A stretch of DNA of 29,707 nt from UBA6168 sp041752395 (GTDB lineage: Bacteria; Bacteroidota; Bacteroidia; Chitinophagales; Saprospiraceae), in the NCBI GenBank assembly GCA_041752395.1, contig JBGSWN010000231.1, forward strand, positions 1-29,707, given 5' to 3'. Position numbers and translations under genes: made by a program. Numbering within the stretch: the first letter of the stretch is position 1; the number at the start of each line of letters is the position of its first letter. Shown one piece after another: positions 1-7,400 of the stretch. Under the pieces are notes generated by a model that made no database searches, had not been told where the DNA came from, and was given only the letters and a program-made list of their open reading frames with translations.

Positions 1-1
1 A

Positions 2-1609
2 CTACCTCCCCATCACCACCCGCCGCAGCACCCGTTCCCCGTCCATCTTGACCTGTAGGAAATAAGCACCCACGGGGAAGTCCGTCAAATCGAGCAGGTT
101 GTCGCCATTGGCCAGTGGGAATTGGGCGCAGCGCTGCCCGGCGGCGTTGAAGAGGAGGGCATTGAGGCCAGCAGCCGGGGCAGCCGCCAGTTTCACCACA
201 AAATGACCAGCGCCGATGTTCGGGTTTATCTCCAAGCTGAAAACAGGGACGGGCGGCGGCTCCACGATGGCGGGCAGGCAGGCGATGGTCGGCAGTTTGG
301 CGTCCATCCAGGCGATGCGCTGGCGTAGGAATCTTTTCAGCTTGTCCACCTCACCGGCGTAGGTGGTCGGGTAGGGGGGCAGTTCGGGGGCACCGCTGTC
401 GAAGCCGAGGCATTGCCAGCGCTGGAAGTGGCGGGCCTGCGCCTCGTTGAGCGCCAGTGCCGACGAGTCTATGTACTGGAAGATGTGGAGGGTGTCCAGC
501 GTCGTGGTGCGTAGATGCTGCCAGCGTTGGCAGACCCGGTCCCGGAAGCTGGAGTCTTGTAGCAGCCGCTTGAAATAGGGAACGTAAAGCACGTCCTGCG
601 AGCAGGGGTCCACGGAATAGAGCCAGCCAGCGCCGTTGGGGAAGCTGTTTTCCGAGAGGAACTTCATGGCCCAGTCGAAGTCCCAAACCGGGCCGAGCTT
701 TAGCAGGCCGTCCCGGTCCTTGTGGTAGTACATTGACTTTTTGTAGGCGTCCACGTTGCCGGACAGCTCGCCGAGCAGGAAATAGTCCACCCAAGAGTCG
801 AGGTCAAGGTACTGCTGGTAGCCCGTGAGCGGGTCACCAAAATCGGCGGCGAAGAGCGAGGTCTCCACCTGTGCCATGTACCCGCTGATATAGTTGAGCT
901 GTGCCGGGCTGATGTCTTCGATTTTGGGATAGACCATTTCGAAGTTCAGGGAGCGGTCGGGGCAGTTGGTCGGCTGCCAAATGTCCGTGCCGAAGTCCCA
1001 GCCGTAGTCGTGCCGAAAGATATAGCCGCCGGGAAGCTCGGGCAGGGCGTTCTGTTCCGGTGCCAGTTTCTCGATGTCCACCCGGTCGCCGTCCCGTTTT
1101 ATTTTTTCGCAGAAAACATAAATGCCGTTGTATTGGCCGTTCAGCAGCAGCTCCACGTGGCGGGTATGGGGCGCCCACTGCCCCAGGCTGCGGGCGAGGT
1201 CGAAGAGCAGGGTATTTCGCACAAAGGACTTGTCGTTCCACATGGCCAGCAGTATCCAGTCCTCCTCCTTGGGCATTCCGAGCAGTGCGACGGCGGTGTC
1301 CAGCCCCGTGGCCATGTCGTGCGTCTCGATGGCGTAGGGTTTTTGCGGCAGCCCGGCGGAGTAGTTGCCCCGCAGCCGGATGGACACCTGCCCCTCGTAG
1401 CTGGGCGGGTCGGTGGGGTGGTTCAGCTCGCCGTTAGGGTTGTCAATGATTTTGAGATTGGCCAGCACCTTGTCGAAGCTGATGGACTGTCCGTTCGTTT
1501 CCAGCAGGAGGATGGGCAGTTTGGAGGAACTGAGGGTTTGGGCGAAAAGCTGGGCGCTCGCCAAGAGGGCAAGTAGTAGGGTGAATCGCCGTTTTTGTTT
1601 GATAGGCAT
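2..1609 (-). CDS. Secreted CotH-kinase-family protein with T9SS type A sorting domain
   Basis: I chose the ATG at 1607-1609 (535 aa) because a typical signal peptide follows at once: basic MPIKQKRR, then a Leu/Ala core ending LFAQ. Upstream in-frame ATGs at 1637-1639 and 1664-1666 would only add a Pro-rich extension. CotH-family signatures are visible: IRLRGNYSAGLPQKPYAIE at about residues 76-94 (the family's RGN..PKKPY motif), WNDKSFVRN at about 124-132, and SMYYHKDRDG...GPVWDFDWAM at about 292-315, which holds the metal-binding Asp cluster. The last 65 residues (LNALLFNAAGQ...GAYFLQVKMDG) resemble a T9SS type A sorting domain. CotH in Bacillus is a spore-coat protein kinase; secreted bacterial homologues are mostly uncharacterised, so kinase activity here is inference. 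The gene is visibly richer in G+C than its neighbours. The stop codon is at 2-4; downstream context is cut by the window. Confidence 0.85.
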   Translation of the reverse strand: MPIKQKRRFTLLLALLASAQLFAQTLSSSKLPILLLETNGQSISFDKVLANLKIIDNPNGELNHPTDPPSYEGQVSIRLRGNYSAGLPQKPYAIETHDMATGLDTAVALLGMPKEEDWILLAMWNDKSFVRNTLLFDLARSLGQWAPHTRHVELLLNGQYNGIYVFCEKIKRDGDRVDIEKLAPEQNALPELPGGYIFRHDYGWDFGTDIWQPTNCPDRSLNFEMVYPKIEDISPAQLNYISGYMAQVETSLFAADFGDPLTGYQQYLDLDSWVDYFLLGELSGNVDAYKKSMYYHKDRDGLLKLGPVWDFDWAMKFLSENSFPNGAGWLYSVDPCSQDVLYVPYFKRLLQDSSFRDRVCQRWQHLRTTTLDTLHIFQYIDSSALALNEAQARHFQRWQCLGFDSGAPELPPYPTTYAGEVDKLKRFLRQRIAWMDAKLPTIACLPAIVEPPPVPVFSLEINPNIGAGHFVVKLAAAPAAGLNALLFNAAGQRCAQFPLANGDNLLDLTDFPVGAYFLQVKMDGERVLRRVVMGR

Positions 1610-1833
1610 TGGATGTGGCTGCGGTGGTATGCTTGCCATGCGGCGAATGTAGGGGTTTTGTGGCAAATTGGGCTGGCGTAGGATTGATAAAACCGCCTCT
1701 CAAATCAGGCTCGGTGGGTCGTCAGGAGCAGCCCACAACCTGCCATTTGTCGCTACTTTGGCTCCGTATTTTGGCTTTTGCTACCACTTTATCGTTTACC
1801 TGCCCCCATATTCTATGCATCCAAATGAATTTC

Positions 1834-1841
1834 TATCTTTG
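1834..1841 (+). promoter_or_regulatory. Candidate -7 promoter element TATCTTTG
   Basis: TATCTTTG followed by C matches the Bacteroidota -7 consensus TAnnTTTG. It lies about 110 bp before the ATG at 1952. No clear -33 TTTG sits at the expected spacing, so the call rests on the -7 element and position alone. Confidence 0.45.
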
Positions 1842-1899
1842 CGGCCATTCGTGGGAAAGATGTTCAGCAGGATTGTAAGGTTTGGTTTGGTGCCCCGTC

Positions 1900-1935
1900 T
1901 AAACCTCTTAAACTTGCTAAACCTCCTAAACCTGC
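1900..1935 (+). repeat. Four tandem 9-bp units (TAAACCTCT type)
   Basis: Four back-to-back 9-mers read TAAACCTCT, TAAACTTGC, TAAACCTCC and TAAACCTGC. They end 16 bp before the ATG at 1952, so they would lie in the mRNA leader. An upstream stretch at 1878-1890 (AGGTTTGGTTTGG) is complementary to the AAACC cores and could pair with them. The array could be read as Leu-Asn-Leu repeats in one frame, but no start or continuation supports coding. Confidence 0.75.
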
Positions 1936-1951
1936 ACAAAAGACTTCCGAC

Positions 1952-2503
1952 ATGCAGCAAGACCTGAAAGAAATATTTGGAGATACCAGCGGACTGGACA
2001 CCAAGAGCGTCGAGTCGCTGACCCGTGCGCTGGACAAGAACAATCTGCCCGGTTTTGACTACCTGGAGTTCAAGCTTTCCTTGGGTAAGCTGGCACAGAT
2101 GAACCTGCCGGAGGAAATGGCCTACAAGTCGGCCTACGCCACGGCTTCCACGGTGGGCCTGACAAAGGAGAAACTGCTGACCACGGGACAGCATTACCGC
2201 AAGGTGCTTTTTGATGAAAAAGAGCAGTTCAACGTGGCGCTGCAAGGCCAACTGCAAAAGCGGGTGAACAACAAGCAGGAGGAGGTGGTGAAGCTGAAGG
2301 CGCAGATTCTGGCGTGGCAGGAGCAAATCGTGAATTTGCAGAACCAAATCGCCAAGTCACAAGCGACCATTGATGATGCGGACAACGAAGTGGCCGGGGA
2401 AATGAAGAAGATTCAAACGACAAAGGACAGCTTCGAGCATACCCACCAGAGCATCATGAACCAGATAGAGCTGGATTTGCAAAACATCCAGAAATACCTA
2501 TGA
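1952..2503 (+). CDS. Coiled-coil protein of unknown function
   Basis: I do not recognise this 183-aa protein. There is no signal peptide or membrane segment, so it should be cytoplasmic. Residues 1-75 look compact and helical, with LPGFDYLEFKLSLGKLAQM as the most distinctive stretch. From about residue 85 to the end the sequence is a long amphipathic helix rich in Gln, Glu and Lys (QEEVVKLKAQILAWQEQI, then VNLQNQIAKSQATIDDADNE), typical of a coiled coil that oligomerises. The ATG at 1952 has no Shine-Dalgarno sequence but is AT- and repeat-flanked like others here. A candidate promoter lies at 1834-1841. An inverted repeat starts directly at the stop codon and may shape the 3' end of the transcript. 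Confidence 0.75.
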   Translation: MQQDLKEIFGDTSGLDTKSVESLTRALDKNNLPGFDYLEFKLSLGKLAQMNLPEEMAYKSAYATASTVGLTKEKLLTTGQHYRKVLFDEKEQFNVALQGQLQKRVNNKQEEVVKLKAQILAWQEQIVNLQNQIAKSQATIDDADNEVAGEMKKIQTTKDSFEHTHQSIMNQIELDLQNIQKYL

Positions 2504-2740
2504 GGGGTTTTTGGTTTTTGGTTTTTGGTTTCGGGGGAGTGACTGCTTGCTTGATACTTGTTTTCTTTGAGGGTTGATTTGGGACGATGCTAATCCAATA
2601 ATGTCGTTCATTTTCAGTTTGCCCAGAACCTCCCAGAAACCCGAAACCAAAAACCAAAGACCCAAATTAGGCAAGCTAGCAGGTACTCCCCCGAAACCAA
2701 AAACCAAAAACCAAAAACCAAAAACCCGAAACCCGAAACG
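2504..2740. repeat. Inverted pair of AAAAACC heptad arrays
   Basis: The left arm (about 2504-2553) carries GGTTTTT heptads, then GGTTTCGGGGGAGT. The right arm (about 2672-2727) is its reverse complement: ACTCCCCCGAAACC followed by four AAAAACC units. Over roughly 49 bp the arms differ at only about three positions, and the right arm has one more heptad. A third, directly oriented copy (CCGAAACCAAAAACCAAAGA) lies at about 2640-2659 in the loop. The structure begins at the stop codon of the coiled-coil gene and ends about 25 bp before the DinB-fold gene. The open frames across it are repeat artefacts. Confidence 0.85.
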
Positions 2741-2764
2741 CTTATTAAATCCATTTATTCAGCA

Positions 2765-3268
2765 ATGAATTGTAAACAAGGAACAGAAATTATCATCGGC
2801 CAAATGACCGATTTGCTTGGTAGGATTGCACCTGAAACGTATTCAGAGTCCTTGGCTTTGTTCAATGGTTCGTCCATTGGGCAGCATTTTAGGCATATCG
2901 TGGATTTCTACGGCTGCCTGAACCGTGGCGTAGCTGATGGCCGGGTGGATTATGCCCTCCGCCAACGTGACCATCGGGTGGAGACAGAGCCGCTGTACGC
3001 CGCTCGGATGCTCCAGGATTTTTCCACTTCCTTGAATACCATGGAGGAAGCTGACAATGTCGAAGTTGTTGCCGATTTTTCTTCCGAACTGAACGAGACC
3101 CGCCCAGTAGTGCTGTCCACCGTTGGCCGGGAAATGATGTATGCCTACGACCATGCCGTCCATCATTTGGCCATGATAAAAATGGGCCTAAAAGTTACTT
3201 CTCCTACTTTGGAAATTGATAGGAACCTCGGGGTTGCACCTTCTACGGTGAAGCACTGGAATGCTTAG
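2765..3268 (+). CDS. DinB/YfiT-fold putative metal-dependent protein
   Basis: The 167-aa product resembles the DinB four-helix-bundle superfamily, whose members bind a divalent metal through three His residues. Visible candidates are H41 or H44 in GQHFRHIVDFY and the H130/H134 pair (i, i+4) in DHAVHHLAMIKMG near the C-terminus. Length fits the family (150-180 aa). DinB-fold proteins include thiol-S-transferases such as BstA and stress-induced proteins of unknown substrate; nothing here identifies the substrate. There is no signal peptide, so it should be cytoplasmic. The gene stands alone between two repeat-filled intergenic regions, and its stop codon overlaps the first arm of the next inverted repeat. 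Confidence 0.75.
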   Translation: MNCKQGTEIIIGQMTDLLGRIAPETYSESLALFNGSSIGQHFRHIVDFYGCLNRGVADGRVDYALRQRDHRVETEPLYAARMLQDFSTSLNTMEEADNVEVVADFSSELNETRPVVLSTVGREMMYAYDHAVHHLAMIKMGLKVTSPTLEIDRNLGVAPSTVKHWNA

Positions 3269-3610
3269 TTGGCAGTTCGACCCCGACCAAGATCGGGGGC
3301 AGGTGGCAGTCTGGGGCTGCTAGCTTCAAATTGAATAAGCATCTGCCAATAAAAAACAGTAAATCATAGTCTGTTGCATTGCTAATTAAGGTTTTCACCT
3401 TCGGCGAAAATCATTTTTTAACGCAAAGCCGCAAAGGCGCAATGGCGCAAAGATTTTGGAAAAAATACCTTGCGCCTTTGCGACCTTGCGGCTTTGCGTT
3501 TATTGACTTTAGCGCCGAAGGCGCAATAAATTGTTTAAGCGACTATAAACGAGAAAATTGAACTTAACCCAGCCCATGACTGCCCACTGCCAACTGTCAA
3601 ACTGCCAACT
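3267..3610. repeat. Nested inverted repeats between the DinB-fold gene and prmA
   Basis: Three inverted pairs sit inside one another. The outer pair is AGTTGGCAGTT at 3267-3277 against AACTGCCAACT at 3600-3610 (11 bp, perfect); the right side is part of a heptad array (ACTGCCC, ACTGCCA, ACTGTCA, then AACTGCCA) at 3579-3610. The middle pair is CCTTCGGCG at 3398-3406 against CGCCGAAGG at 3513-3521. The inner pair is the octad hairpin at 3420-3500. A small extra hairpin, CCCCGA/TCGGGG, lies at 3281-3298, without a following T-tract. The rest of this 349-bp gap is AT-rich and shows no gene and no clear TAnnTTTG promoter. Confidence 0.75.
3420..3500. repeat. Octad inverted repeat (CGCAAAG type hairpin)
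   Basis: The left arm at 3420-3452 consists of 8-bp units ACGCAAAG, CCGCAAAG, GCGCAATG, GCGCAAAG. The right arm at 3469-3500 is an imperfect reverse complement with the same 8-bp period. The loop is only 16 bp (3453-3468), so a long imperfect hairpin is likely in RNA or extruded DNA. It could end transcription from the upstream gene, but no clean T-tract follows. Confidence 0.85.
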
Positions 3611-3617
3611 TAAAAAT

Positions 3618-4448
3618 ATGGATTACCACCAATACAGCATCACCACTGACCCTTCCCAGAATGAGGTTTTGATTGCCTTAATGAGCCACTTGCCGTTCGA
3701 TACGTTTGAGGAAACGGGGACGGGCTTTAATGCTTTTTTGCCGGAAGGCAACGATGAAAACGAGGTGGAGGCCGAGTTGGCCGAGCTACAAGGGCGCTTC
3801 AATTTCCAGTTTGAGAAAACGCATATCCCCGGCCAGAACTGGAACGAAATCTGGGAATCGAATTTCCATCCGGTCATCGTGGGCGGTTTTTGTGGTATCC
3901 GTGCGGACTTCCATGAGCCGTTGCAAGGGATGGAGCATGAGTTGGTCATTAACCCGAAAATGGCGTTTGGGACGGGGCACCACGAGACCACTTTCTCCGT
4001 GATAGAAATCATGCAAGGCATCCAGTTTGAGGGGACGTATGTCCTTGACTATGGATGTGGGACGGGGGTATTGGCCATTTTGGCTTCAAGGCTGGGCGCC
4101 ACTTCCATTCAGGCAGTGGATATTGAAATTGAATCGTACCGCAACACGGTCGAGAACAGCGCAGCGAATGGTGCGGAAAACGTGGAGGCTTTTCACGGTA
4201 TTTTGAGCGACATAACTGGCAAGGATTTCGACATCATCTTGGCGAATATCAATCGAAATGTAATTTTGGACTCGCTTAGCCCGTTATCTATGCTGCTGAA
4301 ACCTGGCGGGACTTTGGTCGTTTCAGGTTTTGTGCTGGATGATGAGCAATTGATGGTGGATTCATTACAGCAGCATGGTTTCAGCATCCAAGCAATAAAA
4401 CGCAATAACAACTGGCTGGCAATGAAAACCGTCAAGAGCCAAAGCTAA
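3618..4448 (+). CDS. prmA: Ribosomal protein L11 methyltransferase
   Basis: PrmA is a cytoplasmic SAM-dependent enzyme that trimethylates ribosomal protein L11. I chose ATG 3618 (276 aa, MDYHQYSI...) over an upstream in-frame start, because the extra 20 residues translate the ACTGCCA repeat. Signatures: the PrmA-specific NPKMAFGTGHHETT at residues 112-125, the SAM-binding loop LDYGCGTGVLAI from residue 143 (motif I, with the usual GxGxG start), acidic D in AVDIEIES for the ribose, and DIILANINRN at 205-214 (the NxN-type motif IV). Length is slightly below the roughly 290-aa E. coli enzyme, as usual in Bacteroidota. The 1509-aa gene starts 27 bp downstream, so the two may be co-transcribed. 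Confidence 0.93.
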   Translation: MDYHQYSITTDPSQNEVLIALMSHLPFDTFEETGTGFNAFLPEGNDENEVEAELAELQGRFNFQFEKTHIPGQNWNEIWESNFHPVIVGGFCGIRADFHEPLQGMEHELVINPKMAFGTGHHETTFSVIEIMQGIQFEGTYVLDYGCGTGVLAILASRLGATSIQAVDIEIESYRNTVENSAANGAENVEAFHGILSDITGKDFDIILANINRNVILDSLSPLSMLLKPGGTLVVSGFVLDDEQLMVDSLQQHGFSIQAIKRNNNWLAMKTVKSQS

Positions 4449-4475
4449 GTTGGCTAATTGGCACAACGTACTAAG

Positions 4476-7400
4476 ATGAAAATTTGGTGTAGTTTAATTA
4501 TATCCTTTCTAGCATTCCCTTTCCTACTTTCGGCGCAAAAGCTCGAAAAATTCTCGGAAGACACGCCCACCTTCCTCAAGGAAATGGAGACCTTAATGAC
4601 GGCTTCCAAGAATCCAAAAATGGAAGACCAGTACAAGGATTTTGAAAAGACCATCAAAAGCGGGTTTTACTCCGAAGTTGAAATCATGCGCATCCGCCTC
4701 ACGGGTGACAAGATGCTGGAGCAGAAGATGTCTGCGAACCCTTATTTTACGGCCTACCTGGATGCACTTTCCCTCGTCAAAAAATCTGAATTGGGTGAGA
4801 GCCGTTTTAAGAACTGGCACGACGTGCTGGATGGGATGTTGGGCAGCATCGAAAATCGCAAGCTCAAACCTTTTCAAGACTTCCTTGATTTCAGTTATGG
4901 TTTTTTTGAAAAGAATGCGCTTCGCAAATCTGACCTTGGTACTACCTGGATTGCACGAGCTTCCCGTTATGATTTGGTGTTGGAAAACAACAGCCCCCTC
5001 ATCAAATATGACAAACTGGACCTTGTCGCTTCTCGTGGCAAGGATTCGATTGTGATAAATTCCACAGCTGGGATTTATGACCCGGTGGCGGAAGTTTGGA
5101 AAGGGAAAGGTGGCATTGTGACTTGGGAACGGCTAGGCTTAAGTAAAGAAGTTTATGCTGAATTGACTGATTATGAATTTGAAGCCAAGAAGAGTATTTA
5201 CAGCGTGGCCAGTGTGAAAATGCACTACCCGCTCTATTTTGGAACAAAAGCAGTGGAAGGCAAATTCGAGGATAAACTCGTGACCTCCAATGAAGCTACG
5301 GAAGGCAGTTATCCCCGTTTTGAATCCAATGAGCGGATTTTGGAGCTGAAGAATATCGGCGAAGGCGTTCAACTCAAAGGTGGTTTTCGTTTGCAAGGCA
5401 TCACGGTTTATGGCTACGGTGATCGGGCAGAACGGGCAGAACTCAAGCTTTTCAACAACAAGCACAAACTGGTTTACAAGGGCCAGTCGGAGCTTTTTAT
5501 CGTAAAACAAGAAGAAAGAATCGTGGGGGAAGGGGTGGAATCCTCCCTTTATTTTGGCCAAGATTCGATTTATCACCCATCCGTTAATGTCCGTTTTGAA
5601 ATCAAGGCACGGGAGTTACAATTATCCAGGGGAAAACGGGGCAGTGACCGTAACCCATTTTACAATTCCTTTCAACAGATTAATATTGACGCAGAGCGAA
5701 TGGATTTTGAATTGGAGACCGACAGTATTTACATCGGTCGCCGAAACATGGGTATCGCAAAATCGGCGGTTCCATCGGTGTTTGAATCGCTCAAGTTTTT
5801 CAACGAAAACGATTACAGCCGTATCCAAAACATCTCCACGACCAACCCTATCGCTTTGATGAAAGTGGCCTATCAGGAGACAGGGGAGAAGACCATTTCT
5901 GCGGAGGCGTTGGCCAAGCGTTTGAACCCAAAATTTGGGGTGGAGAATATTAACTCACTGCTTTACGACCTCGTTTCCAAAGGTTTTATCAATTACAATG
6001 CGGATGATGGCATGGTGGAAATCAAGGACAAAGTGCTTCACTACGCCGAGGCCAGCCAGAAGAAGGTGGATTTTGACAACCTCCGTATTTCCTCCGAGAC
6101 GAACGAGACCAATGCGGTCATGGACTTGAAGAACAATTCAACTTCCATCAACGGGGTGACGAATATTGAATTTAGCCAATCGCAAAAGGTAGGGATTAAG
6201 CCTTACGGTGATAATGTGGTGATGAAAGGGAACCGTGACATGGATTTTCATGGGCGGGTATTTGCTGGGTTTGCGGTTGCTGAAGGCAAGGATTTCCACT
6301 TCAGCTACGATAAGTTCCAAATTGGGATGGACTCCATTCGTTATTTTGATATGTACTTACCGACTGGTGAGCTCGACAAGTTTAAAAATCCAGTTGCCTA
6401 TTCGATAGCCTCACGAATCGAGCATGCCAACGGGGTACTTTTGATTGATGCTCCAGCAAATAAGTCGGGTCGGGAAGAGATTGCAATGTTCCCTTCCATG
6501 GAGAGCAAAAAGAACGCCTATATTTTTTACGATTACAAGCGGACACAAGGCGGCGTTTATCTGCGTGATTCTTTTTATTTTGAGCTTAAACCATTCAGTT
6601 TCAATAGTTTAGATAAATATACCAAGTCTGATATTCACTTCAAGGGCAAATTGGTTTCACATGCTATTTTCCCCGATTTCAATGAATCGGTGGTCGTCCG
6701 AGAGGACACTTCACTTGGTTTTGTGACCAAAACGCCAGCCGAAGGTTTTCCAGCCTATCAAGGAAAAGGCAAATTTGGCGGGTCTTTAGATTTGAGCAAC
6801 AAGGGCCTGCTGGGGCAAGGAACAGTCAATTACCTCGGTGCAAAAATTGATGCCAACGACCTGGTTTTCAGGCCCTACCAAATGACGGGCAGTGCCGAGC
6901 GGTTCGATTTGGAAGAGGATCGGAAATCTGCCGTCCAGGTGCCGCAAGTACGTGGATTTGACGTGAATATTGACTGGCAACCCTACAAGGACAGCATGTA
7001 TGTGACCTCCAAGGAGGCACCTTTTGAGCTGTTCAAAGAAGGACGGCACACCCTGAAAGGTACTTTGATTTTGACACCCGGCGGCTTGAAGGGGCGTGGC
7101 CTTTTCGATTGGGACAAAGCAAGCATGACTTCCAAACTCATCAGTTTTGGTGCCTACTCTTCAAAGTCCGATACAACCGACCTTAAAATCAAGGCCATTG
7201 ATGCGGATGCCGTGGCACTTTCCACTTCCAACTTGAACGCTAGTGTTGATTTTGACAAACAGTTCGGTACCTTCAAGGCCAATGCCGAAGTATTGACAAC
7301 GACTCTCCCGTACAACCAGTACGTGACGACTTTCAACGAATTTGATTGGGACATGGCCAAGGAGACGGTAACTTTCCGGGCCTTTGAGGGAAAATTGGGG

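Larger units (their letters stand above)
1610..1951. other. Divergent intergenic region between the CotH-like and coiled-coil genes
   Basis: This 342-bp stretch separates two divergent genes and has no convincing ORF. It holds a candidate promoter at 1834-1841 on the plus strand and a four-unit 9-bp array at 1900-1935; both have their own entries. I see no good TAnnTTTG element facing the CotH-like gene. Confidence 0.6.

Noticed and set aside
351..1576. Several long open frames on both strands within the CotH-like gene
   Set aside because: They are by-products of high G+C sequence; none has a domain or signal, while the main frame has clear CotH motifs and a sorting tail.
2574..2768. Open frame across the AAAAACC arrays
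   Set aside because: Its product is only Lys/Pro/Thr/Asn repeat translated from the heptads, with no sign of a protein domain.
3281..3298. CCCCGA/TCGGGG hairpin as terminator of the DinB-fold gene
   Set aside because: The stem is only 6 bp and there is no T-tract after it; listed only within the repeat region.
3379..3561. Open frame across the CGCAAAG hairpin
   Set aside because: The protein is a translation of the inverted repeat and has no conserved feature.
2504..3610. Short repeats as a CRISPR array
   Set aside because: Units are 7-9 bp, directly abutting and without unique spacers, and no cas gene is present.
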